Source of the DNA: Nonomuraea rhodomycinica
Lineage (GTDB): Bacteria > Actinomycetota > Actinomycetes > Streptosporangiales > Streptosporangiaceae
Reading direction: 5' to 3'
Length of the DNA stretch: 64,000 nt
Assembly: GCF_013363995.1 (NCBI RefSeq)
Contig: NZ_JABWGO010000005.1
Coordinates: 452,711 to 516,710 of the forward strand
Both the position numbers and the translations under genes were made by a program. The notes below the pieces were generated by a model. The model made no database searches and had not been told where the DNA came from. It saw only the letters and a program-made list of their open reading frames with translations. Positions within the stretch are counted from its first letter, which is position 1. Every line of letters starts with the position of its first letter. Of the stretch, positions 16,239-24,902 are shown in pieces.

Positions 16239-17552
16239 TCAGGCGATCTTGGGGGTGGCGCGGACACCGAGGTGGAGGTAGGGCGAGCCGTCGTCGAGCT
16301 GGTAGAACACGCCCGACAGCCAGTCGGGCTCACCCTCGCGGCGGCCGACGAAGGTGACGTCGTCGACCGCGACGAGGTCGAGGTCGAACGGCTCCTCCAG
16401 GGCGGCGAGCGGGCCCGTCGCCTCGATGCGCAGCCTCAGCGTGCCGTCGTGGACGCCGGCGGTCATGCGGGAGCCGACCCGCTCGTAGACGCCGGCGTAG
16501 CGCTCGACGTCCACCTGCACGGGGGTCTCCGGTGGGCCGAGCACCGGCGGCACGGTCAGGCCGTCGAGCTCGGCGAACAGCTCGGTGGCCAGGGCGCGGG
16601 TGAAAGCGCCGCTGTGGCCGCCGTTGGTGGTCACGCACACGACGGTGCCGGTGTCGGGGACGGCCCAGAGCATGGCGTGCTGGCCGATGGTGTTGCCGCC
16701 GTGCGAGAGGACGCGCCGGCCCGACCACTCGTCGATGATCCAGCCGATGCCCCAGTGCCTGCCCAGGGTGTGCGGGTTGGGGATGTCGACCTGCGGCTCC
16801 CACATCGCCCGCGGGTCGTCGAGCAGGCCGCCCTCGAGGTGGGCGCGCCCGAAGGCGACCACGTCGCGCGGACGGGCGCAGATGAGGCCGGCCGGACCGC
16901 ACGAGCGCATGAGACCCCACACCGGAGCCGCCCTGCCGTCCTCGACGTGGCCGTGCGCGGCGCGGAAGCGCAGCACGTCCTCCGGCAGCGTCCAGGTATG
17001 GGTCAGCCCGAGCGGTCCGCAGATGTTCTCGCGCAGCACCGCGTCCCAGGTTCTGCCCTCCAGCACCTCCAGGATGCGACCGGCGATGACGAAGCCGGAG
17101 TTGCAGTAGGACTGGGTGGCGCCGAGCGGGTGGTTCTGCGCCAGGCCGGCGCAGGCCTCGACGTACTTCTTGACGCAGTCGTCGCCGCGGCCGGTGTCGA
17201 GGAACAGGTCGCCGTCGATGCCGCTGGTGTGCGACAGCAGATGCCTGACCGTGACGGTCCTGGACACCTCGGCGTCGGCGACCCGGAAGCCGGGCAGCAG
17301 CTCGGCGACCGGGGTGTCCAGGGTCAGCCGGCCGCGCTCCACCTGCTGCATGAGCAGGGTGGCCGTCCACACCTTGGTGATCGAGCCGATCTGGAACAGG
17401 GAGTCCGGCGTCGCCTCGACGCCGGTGTCGACGTTGAGCACGCCCGCGGCGAACTCGTGCAGTTCCCCGTTGTGCAGGTAGGCGAGCGCCGCGCCCGGGA
17501 CCTCGTACGTGTCGATCAGTTCGGCGAGCCGCTGACCCAGTGCATCAGCCAC
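16239..17552 (-). CDS. Serine hydrolase (class C beta-lactamase / DD-peptidase family)
   Basis: A 437-residue cytoplasmic-looking protein without a signal peptide. The catalytic set is complete: S57-I-T-K60, Y149-C-N151 and a HGG motif in RVLSHGGNTIGQ. A beta-rich C-terminal lipocalin-like domain of about 100 residues (VERYAGVYERVGSRMT onward) follows, as in many esterase or D-aminopeptidase members. The substrate cannot be assigned. GTG 17552 is the start, preceded by AAAGGA; the longer open frame upstream is Arg/Pro-rich and rejected. A decayed second copy follows directly downstream, showing that this gene was once duplicated in tandem. Confidence 0.85.
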   Translation of the reverse strand: MADALGQRLAELIDTYEVPGAALAYLHNGELHEFAAGVLNVDTGVEATPDSLFQIGSITKVWTATLLMQQVERGRLTLDTPVAELLPGFRVADAEVSRTVTVRHLLSHTSGIDGDLFLDTGRGDDCVKKYVEACAGLAQNHPLGATQSYCNSGFVIAGRILEVLEGRTWDAVLRENICGPLGLTHTWTLPEDVLRFRAAHGHVEDGRAAPVWGLMRSCGPAGLICARPRDVVAFGRAHLEGGLLDDPRAMWEPQVDIPNPHTLGRHWGIGWIIDEWSGRRVLSHGGNTIGQHAMLWAVPDTGTVVCVTTNGGHSGAFTRALATELFAELDGLTVPPVLGPPETPVQVDVERYAGVYERVGSRMTAGVHDGTLRLRIEATGPLAALEEPFDLDLVAVDDVTFVGRREGEPDWLSGVFYQLDDGSPYLHLGVRATPKIA

Positions 17553-17725
17553 GCGAGGATCCTTTCGTTGTCGTCGAAGCGGTGTGAGGGGCGCCCGTCG
17601 AGGATGCGGGTGCCGTCGGGCGACCAGCGGGGGGCCGCGCCGACCGCCGGCCCGCGCGGGGCGGCGCCGGGGGCGGCGCCGGGGGCGGCCAGACCGTACA
17701 GGTCGCCGAGGCAGAGGCGGCGCAT
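17516..17725 (-). pseudogene. Possible relic of an S9-type peptidase
   Basis: A 69-codon frame from ATG 17725 reads LGDLYGLAAPG, then APRWSPDGTRIL, like the first propeller blade of S9 oligopeptidases, and then FDDNERILAWLMHWV, which resembles the last helix of such enzymes. If so, an internal deletion fused both ends. It overlaps the serine hydrolase start by 37 bp in another frame. Weak; it may be chance. The rest of 17726-18003 holds no recognisable gene. Confidence 0.3.
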
Positions 17726-18003
17726 GACCGAACGTTAGGCGAGGCCGCCGCGGCCCTCTTCGTCGTGGACGACAAAGAGTGCGTGGAATCTTGTGCCGTC
17801 GCGACATCACCTGATGCGACGCCGCTCAGTCGTCAAGAACTTCGCCCAGCGTTCACCGTCTCCCTCTGGAAGCCGTCACGCCTCTCTGCGAGCGTGACGC
17901 CCGGCCGCGGGATCATCCGCCCGGCCCCCACACACATCGTGCGCAAGCTCATGGGCGACCTCGAGAACGACGCACCAGGTGGTCCAGATGAAAGGTATGT
18001 CCC

Positions 18004-19626
18004 ATGTGCCGTACCCATGCACATCCCTCCAGCGCTCCGGAGGGAACGGCCGCGTTCGCCGACCTGTCCGTCGCGGAGAAGGAGCTGTCACCCGCCGACC
18101 TCAGCCGGCGCCGCTTCCTGCTGAACAGCGGCCTGCTCGGCGTCGGCGGTCTCGGGGTGACCGCCCTGGGCGGGCTGGCCGCGCGTCCCGCCGCCGCCAC
18201 CGGCGGCGGAGGCTCCCGCGCGCTCCACTGGATGGCCGGCGACCACCATGTCCACACGCAGTACAGCTACGACGGCATGTACACCATCGAGCAGCAGGCC
18301 GCTGGCGCTCTGCGGCACGGCCTGGACTGGCTGGTCATCACCGACCACGGGCACGCCGCTCATGAGAAGTTCGCGGTCGAGGCCACCTATGCCGACATCG
18401 TCGTGTCCCGGGCCAAGCACCCCGAGCTGCTGTTGTGGCAGGGGCTGGAATGGAACGTTCCCGGGGGCGAGCACGCCACGGTGTTCTTCGACGGCGCTCG
18501 CGACGAGATCCAGTTGCTGCGCGCGTTCGAGCGGCTCTTCGACTCCAGGATCAACGGCACCGGCGCGAGCAGCCCGGAGAACGAGGCCAAGGCGCTGGAG
18601 GCGCTCGCCTGGCTCGGCACCGCGCTGCGCACCGGCGCGGCGAGCTCCGCGCTGTTCCTGATCAACCATGTGATGCGGCGCGGCAGGTACGCCCCGCGTG
18701 ACCTGCGCGCCTACCGCGACAAGGCGCCGGGCATCGCGGTCGGCATGGAGGGCGCGCCCGGAGCCCAGAACGAGCCCAGGGCCCGCGGCGACTTCAACAA
18801 CACCGCCGACGCGAGCTCCTGGCCCGGCTGGAGGCCGGAACACTATCCGACCTACGGCGGCTTCGACTCCATGACCGGGATCCTGGGCGGCATGTGGGAC
18901 TCGCTGCTCGCCGAGGGCAAGGGCTGGTGGATCACCGCCAACTCCGACGGCCACTTCTACGACGGTGACACGACCGTCGAGCCCTCCCGGCCCGCCGACT
19001 GGTACGACCAGCACGGCAGATACCCCGACCCCGTCGACGGCGGCGTCCCGCAGCGGCACGCCGACTTCTGGCCCGGTCAGTTCAGCCGCACGGTCGTGGG
19101 GGCGACCTCACGCAGCTACGGCGCGGTCATGGAGGCCATCAAGGCCGGGCGTTCCTGGGTGTCGATGGGCGGCCTCGTCGACGGGCTGCACGTCGACGCG
19201 CACGCCCCCGGCAACGCCCCGGCGACGCTCGGCGGGCGGCTGTCGGTGCGGCGCGGCGACGACGTCACCGTCACCGTCTCCGTCGACCTGGCCGGCCGGC
19301 CCAACGCCGACGAGGAGATCCCCCGGCTCGCCCGCCTGGACCTGATCCGCGGCGCGATCACCGGGCCGGCCGCCGACCCCGACGTCTTCACCGCCCCGGA
19401 CGTACGGGTGGTCGAGTCGTTCACGCCGCGGGGCAGGGGCCGGGTCGCCGAGTTCCACTACAGGTTCCGTGACGTGCGCGAACCGTTCTACTTCCGGCTG
19501 CGCGGCACCGACGGCAGGCGCAGCGCTCCGGGCGGGATGGAGCCGGCGGCGGACACCGGCCGCAACGAGAGCCCTTGGCGCGACCTCTGGTGCTACACCA
19601 ACCCCGTCTTCGTGGAACTGACGTGA
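18004..19626 (+). CDS. Tat-exported PHP-domain (metallophosphoesterase-like) protein
   Basis: A 540-residue protein with a twin-arginine signal (LSRRRFLLNSGLLGVGGLG, ending AARPAAA near residue 66). The mature part has PHP-domain metal motifs: GDHHVHTQYSYDG (HxH), ITDHGH and NSDGHFYDG, with further ligands likely at LEWN and NHV. PHP proteins are metal-dependent phosphoesterases; exported stand-alone members are poorly characterised. The C-terminal 150 residues are beta-rich (LSVRRGDDVTVTVSVDL). Tat export fits a protein that folds around metal in the cytoplasm. ATG 18004 follows GAAAGG. A hairpin shared with the convergent type III PKS gene terminates it. Confidence 0.8.
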   Translation: MCRTHAHPSSAPEGTAAFADLSVAEKELSPADLSRRRFLLNSGLLGVGGLGVTALGGLAARPAAATGGGGSRALHWMAGDHHVHTQYSYDGMYTIEQQAAGALRHGLDWLVITDHGHAAHEKFAVEATYADIVVSRAKHPELLLWQGLEWNVPGGEHATVFFDGARDEIQLLRAFERLFDSRINGTGASSPENEAKALEALAWLGTALRTGAASSALFLINHVMRRGRYAPRDLRAYRDKAPGIAVGMEGAPGAQNEPRARGDFNNTADASSWPGWRPEHYPTYGGFDSMTGILGGMWDSLLAEGKGWWITANSDGHFYDGDTTVEPSRPADWYDQHGRYPDPVDGGVPQRHADFWPGQFSRTVVGATSRSYGAVMEAIKAGRSWVSMGGLVDGLHVDAHAPGNAPATLGGRLSVRRGDDVTVTVSVDLAGRPNADEEIPRLARLDLIRGAITGPAADPDVFTAPDVRVVESFTPRGRGRVAEFHYRFRDVREPFYFRLRGTDGRRSAPGGMEPAADTGRNESPWRDLWCYTNPVFVELT

Positions 19627-19630
19627 CCCT

Positions 19631-19665
19631 GGCGGGCCGGGACCTCGGCGGGTTTCCGGCCCGCC
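19631..19665. terminator. Bidirectional terminator between PHP and PKS genes
   Basis: GGCGGGCCGG pairs perfectly with CCGGCCCGCC across 15 nt, exactly filling the 40-bp gap between the two convergent stop codons. Confidence 0.7.
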
Positions 19666-19666
19666 C

Positions 19667-20686
19667 TCACCAGTGCAGCAGGACCAGCTCGGCCGAGAAG
19701 CCCGGCCCGAGCGCGAGCAGCAGCCCCGGCTGACCGGGACGGCCGCGGGTGCGCTGCAGGACGTCCAGCACCGACACCGACGACAGGTTGCCGTGCTCGC
19801 GCATCGACTCCAGCGTCACCGCGAACGCCGACGCGGGCAGCCCCAGCGCGCCCGCGATCGTCTCGATGACCTTGGGGCCGCCGGGATGGCAGATCCAGGT
19901 GCCGACCTGGTCCGGGGTCAGCCCGTAGTCGGCGAGGAACGTCTTGACGTCGCCGCCGACCACCTGCTCGACGAAGCCGATCAGCCCGGCGTCCAGCACG
20001 ACGCGGAACCCGTGCCGGCCGATCTCCCATCCCATGAGATGCCCGGTGCCGGGGTACAGCTTGCTGCGCGTGGCCACCACCTCCGGTCCCGCCCCGCGCC
20101 CGGTGGCCACGACCGCCGCGGCGCCGTCCCCGAACAGCGTCCCGGCCAGGGCGTTGGCGGCCGAGGTGTCGTCGCGCTGGAGCGTGAGCGAGCACAGCTC
20201 GGCGCAGACGAGCAGCGCGACGTGGGCGGGCCAGCCGCGCAGGTAGTCGTTGAGCCGGGCCAGGCCGGCCGCACCGGCCGCGCAGCCGAGCCCGAACACC
20301 GGCACGCGTCTGACGTCGTCGCGCAGCCCCGCGCGCTGGGCCAGCCGGGCGTCCAGCGACGGGGTGGCGAGGCCCGTGCTGGAGCAGAACATCAGATGGT
20401 CCACCTTCTCCGGCGGCACGTCCGCCTTGGCGAGGGCGCCGAGGACGGCCCGCTCGGCGAGGTCGAGCGCGATCTCGGCGTACGCCTCGTTGGCGCGGGT
20501 GAAGGAGTCGAGCTTGCCGTAGTCCTCCAGCGCGAGGGCGAGGTTGCGGCCCCGGACGCCGGTGACGGCGCGGAAGTGTTCCAGGAGGTCCCGGTCGGCC
20601 TCGGTCAACCGGGAGAACTCCTCGATGATCTCCGCCTGCTCGTAGCGGTGATCAGGCAGAACGGTGTGTACCCCCGATATGTGCAT
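19667..20686 (-). CDS. Type III polyketide synthase (chalcone-synthase-like)
   Basis: A 339-residue homodimeric-type enzyme that would extend an acyl-CoA starter with malonyl-CoA units. The catalytic triad is visible: Cys135 in VFGLGCAAGAAGL, His267 in WICHPGGPKVIE and Asn300 in EHGNLSSVS. The closing GPGFSAELVLL motif is also present. Length is slightly short of plant chalcone synthase, normal for bacteria. No tailoring gene (methyltransferase, oxidase) sits beside it, so the product cannot be predicted. ATG 20686 follows GGGAGAA. It is divergent from a GlxA-type regulator 42 bp away, the obvious candidate controller. The reading frame stays open far upstream, but that extension lies antisense to the regulator and is rejected. 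Confidence 0.9.
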   Translation of the reverse strand: MHISGVHTVLPDHRYEQAEIIEEFSRLTEADRDLLEHFRAVTGVRGRNLALALEDYGKLDSFTRANEAYAEIALDLAERAVLGALAKADVPPEKVDHLMFCSSTGLATPSLDARLAQRAGLRDDVRRVPVFGLGCAAGAAGLARLNDYLRGWPAHVALLVCAELCSLTLQRDDTSAANALAGTLFGDGAAAVVATGRGAGPEVVATRSKLYPGTGHLMGWEIGRHGFRVVLDAGLIGFVEQVVGGDVKTFLADYGLTPDQVGTWICHPGGPKVIETIAGALGLPASAFAVTLESMREHGNLSSVSVLDVLQRTRGRPGQPGLLLALGPGFSAELVLLHW

Positions 20687-20728
20687 GTCCTGTTTCTCCC
20701 GCTTTGGGAGGCGGGCTAACATGCGCCC

Positions 20729-21760
20729 ATGGCGATCCCGATCTCGCTGACGCCTCCATTGCCGACCGTCGCGGTGCTCGCGTTCGACGGGATGGGGCCG
20801 TTCGAGCTCGGCTGCGTCGTGGAGATCTTCGGGTTGCCGCGGCCCGAGCTGGGGGTTCCCTGGTACGACCTGCGGGTCTGCGCCGAGACGACGCGCCCGC
20901 TGCGCGCGGTGGGCGGGTTCACCCTCCAGGCGGAGCACGGGCTCGACGTGCTGGCCGAGGCCGGCACGGTGATCGTGCCCGGTGTGCCCGACGTGCGCGG
21001 GCCGGAGTCCCCGGGGCTGGTCGCGGCGCTGCGGCGGGCCCACGACCGCGGGGCTCGCGTGGTGTCGATCTGCTCGGGCGCGTTCGCGCTGGCGGCGGCC
21101 GGCCTGCTCGACGGGCGCGAGGCGACCACCCACTGGAAGTACACCGACCTGCTCCAGCGCCGCTTCCCCGCGGTGCGGGTCAACGCCTCGGTCCTGTACG
21201 TGGACGCCGGCGACGTGCTGACCAGCGCGGGCAGCGCGGCGGGGCTCGACCTGCTGCTCCATCTCGTCCGCGCCGACCACGGCCCCGGCGTCGCCAACGC
21301 GGTGGCGCGCCGTCTGGTCGTCGCGCCGCACCGGGAGGGCGGGCAGGCGCAGTTCATCGAGGCCCCGGTACGGCCGGTCGAGGACGACGACGCGGTGGCC
21401 CGGGCGATGGAGTGGGCCCTGGCCGACCTGGCGCGGCCGATCACCGTGGCCGACCTGGCGCGGGTGGCCCACATGTCGGAGCGCTCGTTCCTGCGGCACT
21501 TCCGCCGGCGCACCGGCACGACCCCGCTGCGATGGGTGATCTCGCAGCGGGTGGCGGCCAGCCTGCCCATGCTGGAGGCCACGGCCGCGCCGGTGGAGGA
21601 GATCGGGGCCGCGGTGGGGTTCGACAGCCCGGTGACGTTCCGCCAGCACTTCGCGCGCACGATGCGGACGTCACCGTCGGCCTACCGCCGCGCCTTCACC
21701 ACGACGGGCGCGTCCGCGGTCACGTCGCCGGACGCGGGGAGAGCGCGTCAGAGGCGGTAG
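20729..21760 (+). CDS. GlxA-family transcriptional regulator (DJ-1/PfpI plus AraC HTH)
   Basis: A 343-residue protein. Residues about 12-180 form a DJ-1/PfpI-like domain (VAVLAFDGMGPFELG, then VVSICSGAFALAAAGLLDGR with the nucleophile-elbow cysteine). Residues about 225-325 are the AraC-type double HTH (ITVADLARVAHMSERSFLRHF and VGFDSPVTFRQHFARTM). It is divergent from the type III PKS with only 42 bp between start codons, so both promoters must overlap and it is likely to control the PKS, itself or both. ATG 20729 is used; ATG 20721 is out of frame. The 3' end overlaps the convergent DUF3224 gene by 13 bp. Confidence 0.88.
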   Translation: MAIPISLTPPLPTVAVLAFDGMGPFELGCVVEIFGLPRPELGVPWYDLRVCAETTRPLRAVGGFTLQAEHGLDVLAEAGTVIVPGVPDVRGPESPGLVAALRRAHDRGARVVSICSGAFALAAAGLLDGREATTHWKYTDLLQRRFPAVRVNASVLYVDAGDVLTSAGSAAGLDLLLHLVRADHGPGVANAVARRLVVAPHREGGQAQFIEAPVRPVEDDDAVARAMEWALADLARPITVADLARVAHMSERSFLRHFRRRTGTTPLRWVISQRVAASLPMLEATAAPVEEIGAAVGFDSPVTFRQHFARTMRTSPSAYRRAFTTTGASAVTSPDAGRARQRR

Positions 21761-22140
21761 TCGAAGGTGTAGGAGTGGGAGCCGTCGGGCGCGATGTGGA
21801 TCTCCAGCTCGCCGCGGATGCCGCGCAGCTCGCCCGTGCCGGAGTCGGGGGCGACGGTGACGCGCAGCGACGGCTCGCCCCGGTCGCTGGCGGCGATGTG
21901 CTGGACGACGAAGCTGCCCTTGCGCCCGTCGAGGGTGCCCTCGATCCGCTCGACCGCCACGTAGGAGCGGGAGTCCTCGATCTCGGTCGTCGTGGCCAGC
22001 ATGGTCACCACCGACGTGGCGTCGAGGTCGCCGTGGAAGGTCTTGGTCAGCGTGATCCGGCCGAGCGAGACGCCGTCGTGCTCGGAGAAGGGCGGCTCGG
22101 GGGTCACGCCGTCGATGTCGAAGGTTCCTTGAGCGGTCAT
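21748..22140 (-). CDS. DUF3224 domain protein
   Basis: A 130-residue, single-domain beta-barrel-like protein. It opens MTAQGTFDIDGVTPEP and carries the family hallmarks GRITLTKTFHGDLDATS, YVAVERIEGTLDGRKGSFV and APDSGTGELRGIRGEL. Function is unknown; members often sit near AraC-type regulators, as here. ATG 22140 is chosen from the conserved opening; the ribosome site is weak. No signal peptide. Confidence 0.8.
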   Translation of the reverse strand: MTAQGTFDIDGVTPEPPFSEHDGVSLGRITLTKTFHGDLDATSVVTMLATTTEIEDSRSYVAVERIEGTLDGRKGSFVVQHIAASDRGEPSLRVTVAPDSGTGELRGIRGELEIHIAPDGSHSYTFDYRL

Positions 22141-22209
22141 GGGACCAGGATGCCGGTCGTACCTGTCACCTTCTGTCAGGTACGACTCAGGCACGACCGG
22201 CGGGCGGGC

Positions 22210-23445
22210 TCACTCCCCCACGACGCGCCGCAGGAAGGCGTTGCCGAACTTCCCCTCCGGGTCGTACGCGCGCACCAGGGCCCCGAAGCGCTCCGACGGC
22301 TCCGGCCACCGGGTGAACAGCTTGCCCCAGTGCGGCCGGGGGTCGAAGGGCGCCAGCGTCTCCTCCACCAGCCGCAGCGCCGGGAGCACCGCGTCCCAGT
22401 CCTTGACCCAGGTGAAGTGGACGGCGACGCTGTCGCGGCCGTGGAAGGGGCTCAGCCACAGCTCGTCGCCCGCGACCGTGCGCACCTCCGAGATCTGCAG
22501 CGCGGGCCGGATCGCGTCGCCCACGGCGTACAGCGCGGCCAGCGCCTCGGCCGCCCGCTCCCGCGGCATCGCGAACTCCGACTGCAGCTCGTCGCCCGCG
22601 CCGCTCGGCGACGCGTCGGCCCGGAAGTGCGGCAGCCGCTCGTGCCACGGCCCCGGCACGCCGAGCTGGGCGGTGCAGCTGTCGGCGGGCATGCCCGGCA
22701 CCGGGTGGCGGGGCCCGGCGGCCGCCCGGGTGCCGAGCCAGTCGCCGTCCGGCAGCTCGGTGCGCCGCTTGAGCCACACCCGGGTGGAGCTCCAGTCGGT
22801 GAACTGGCTGACGCTGTAGCCCCCGGCCATGACCTCCTCGAACGGCGCGTCGCGGGGCAGGTCCTCGCGGACGTACTGGCGCAGCTCGAAGGCGGGCACC
22901 ACGTCCAGCGTGAGCGACGTGACGACGCCCAGCGCCCCGAGCGCGACGACCGCGCCCGCGAAGCCGGCGTCGCCGCGCTCCAGCGAGACGAGCGAGCCGT
23001 CGGCCGTGACCAGCTCCAGCCCGCGGACCGCGGCCGAGAGGCTGCGGTTGCCGTCGCCGGAGCCGTGCGTGCCGGTCGCCACCGACCCCGCCACCGAGAT
23101 GTGCGGCAGCGAGGCCATGCTCGCCAGGGCTAACCCGCGCGCGTGCAGGTCGGCGGCGAGGCGCGCGTAGGTCACGCCCCCGCCGACCCGCACCCGGGCG
23201 GCCCGCCCGTCCCCGCCGCCGTCGATCTCCATGACGTACGGCATGCGGTCGAGCGCGACCAGCTCGCCCGGTGAGTCGGCGACGTCGTTGAACGAGTGGC
23301 CGGTGCCCAGCGCCCGCACCCGGGCGCTGCCGGCGACCAGCCGCCGCAGCTCCTCCAGCGAGGACGGCCGCCGCACGCCCGACGCGCGGAAGACCACGTT
23401 GCCGGCCCAGTTGGCCGGACCGGCGGCCACGACGTCCTCGGTCAC
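22210..23445 (-). CDS. Alditol (xylitol/sorbitol) oxidase-like FAD enzyme at the end of the arabinose operon
   Basis: A 411-residue flavoprotein closely resembling Streptomyces AldO throughout. It has NWAGN near the start, His50 in GTGHSFN (the residue carrying covalent FAD in AldO), the SLPHISVAGSVATGTHGSG FAD loop, WLKRRTELPDG and the C-terminal RPHWGKLFT. AldO-type enzymes oxidise terminal hydroxyls of polyols with O2, giving aldose and H2O2. GTG 23445 overlaps the araA stop by four bases (GTGA), so translation is probably coupled and the gene belongs to the ara operon. A role on arabinitol or another side-product polyol is inferred; L-gulono-lactone-oxidase-like activity is a lesser alternative. 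Codon 105 is TTA (23131-23133). Confidence 0.85.
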   Translation of the reverse strand: MTEDVVAAGPANWAGNVVFRASGVRRPSSLEELRRLVAGSARVRALGTGHSFNDVADSPGELVALDRMPYVMEIDGGGDGRAARVRVGGGVTYARLAADLHARGLALASMASLPHISVAGSVATGTHGSGDGNRSLSAAVRGLELVTADGSLVSLERGDAGFAGAVVALGALGVVTSLTLDVVPAFELRQYVREDLPRDAPFEEVMAGGYSVSQFTDWSSTRVWLKRRTELPDGDWLGTRAAAGPRHPVPGMPADSCTAQLGVPGPWHERLPHFRADASPSGAGDELQSEFAMPRERAAEALAALYAVGDAIRPALQISEVRTVAGDELWLSPFHGRDSVAVHFTWVKDWDAVLPALRLVEETLAPFDPRPHWGKLFTRWPEPSERFGALVRAYDPEGKFGNAFLRRVVGE

Positions 23446-24902
23446 TGGAAGCCCTGCGCCAGGCGGTAGTACGCCTGGTTCCAGCGCAGCTCCTTCGCGA
23501 ACTGCCGGCTCGTCGTCCCGGCGTCGATGACGAGCAGCTCCACGCCCAGCATGTCGGACAGGTCGGTCAGCTCCTCGGCGCCGACGGCCGTGGACAGCAC
23601 GGTGTGGTGCGGGGCGCCCGCGGTCAGCCAGGACTCGGTGCTGGTGCGGAAGTCGGGCCGGGGCTTCCAGACCGCGCGGGCCACGGGCAGCGCCGGCAGC
23701 GGCTCGGCCGGCGGGACGATGTCGATCTCGTTGGCCACGAGCCGGAACCGGTCGCCCATGTCGGCCAGGCCCACGACGACGCCCGGGCCGGGGGCCGCGT
23801 CGAACACCAGCCGGACCGGATCCTCCCGGCCGCCGATGCCGAGCGGGTGGATCTCGCACGACGGGGTGTCCGCGGCGATCGACGGGCAGACCTCCAGCAT
23901 GTGCGCGCCCAGGATCACCTCCTGGCCGGGCGTCAGGTCGTAGGTGTAGTCCTCCATGAAGGAGGTGCCGCCGCCGGGCGCCATGGCCTTGAGGGTGCGC
24001 AGCAGCACCGAGGTCTTCCAGTCGCCCTCGCCGCCGAAGCCGTAGCCGTCGGCCATGAGCCGCTGCACGGCCAGGCCCGGGAGCTGGCGCAGGCCGCCGA
24101 GGTCCTCGAAGTTCGTGGTGAACGCCTTGAACCCGCCGTCCTCCAGGAAGCGGCGCAGGCCGAGCTCGATCCGGGCGGCGTAGCGCAGCGACTCGCGCCG
24201 CTCGCCGAGCAGCGCGGGCGCCACGTGGTAGAGCTCCTCGTACTCCTTGACCAGCGCGTTCACGTCGGAGTCGGCGGCGGCGTCCACGGCCTCGACCAGG
24301 TCGTTGACGCCGTAGGTGTTGACCGAGACGCCGAAGCGCAGCTGCGCCTCGACCTTGTCGCCCTCGGTGACGGCCACGTCGCGCATGTTGTCGCCGAACC
24401 GGGCGAGCTTGAGGGTGCGCAGCTCGGCCAGGCCGGTCGCGGCCCGCGCCCACGCCTCGATGCGCTCCCCGACGCGCGGGTCGCTGACGTGCCCGGCGAC
24501 GGTCTTGCGGGCGACGCCGAGCCGGGTCTGGATGTGGCCGAACTCGCGGTCGCCGTGGGCGGCCTGGTTGAGGTTCATGAAGTCCATGTCGATGGAGCTC
24601 CACGGCAGCTCCACGTTGGCCTGCGTGTGCAGGTGGAGCAGCGGCTTGCGCAGCGCGTCGAGGCCGGCGATCCACATCTTGGCCGGCGAGAACGTGTGCA
24701 TCCACGCGATCACCCCGGCGCACGAGTCGTCGGCGCTCGCCTCCAGCATCACGCGGCGGATCGCCGCCGCGTCGGTGAGCACGGGCTTCCACTCCACGGG
24801 CACCGGCAGGGCCTCGGCGATGCGCCGGGACTGCTCGGCGACCTGCCGCAGCGTGTCCTCGCCGTACAGTCCCTGGCTGCCGGTCAGAAACCAGATGGTC
24901 AA
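23442..24902 (-). CDS. araA: L-arabinose isomerase
   Basis: A 486-residue cytosolic metal-dependent isomerase converting L-arabinose to L-ribulose, full family length. It begins LTIWFLTGSQGLYGE and shows MHTFSPAKMWIAGL, LLHLHTQANVELPWSSIDMDF split over the substrate loop, and the metal-binding glutamates in GFGGEGDWKTS and SFMEDYTYD with later histidines in PSCEIHPLGIGG. The TTG start at 24902 overlaps the araD stop (TTGA) and has GAGGAG seven bases upstream. It is the third catabolic gene in an araB-araD-araA operon and overlaps the alditol-oxidase-like gene at its 3' end. Confidence 0.97.
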   Translation of the reverse strand: MTIWFLTGSQGLYGEDTLRQVAEQSRRIAEALPVPVEWKPVLTDAAAIRRVMLEASADDSCAGVIAWMHTFSPAKMWIAGLDALRKPLLHLHTQANVELPWSSIDMDFMNLNQAAHGDREFGHIQTRLGVARKTVAGHVSDPRVGERIEAWARAATGLAELRTLKLARFGDNMRDVAVTEGDKVEAQLRFGVSVNTYGVNDLVEAVDAAADSDVNALVKEYEELYHVAPALLGERRESLRYAARIELGLRRFLEDGGFKAFTTNFEDLGGLRQLPGLAVQRLMADGYGFGGEGDWKTSVLLRTLKAMAPGGGTSFMEDYTYDLTPGQEVILGAHMLEVCPSIAADTPSCEIHPLGIGGREDPVRLVFDAAPGPGVVVGLADMGDRFRLVANEIDIVPPAEPLPALPVARAVWKPRPDFRTSTESWLTAGAPHHTVLSTAVGAEELTDLSDMLGVELLVIDAGTTSRQFAKELRWNQAYYRLAQGFQ

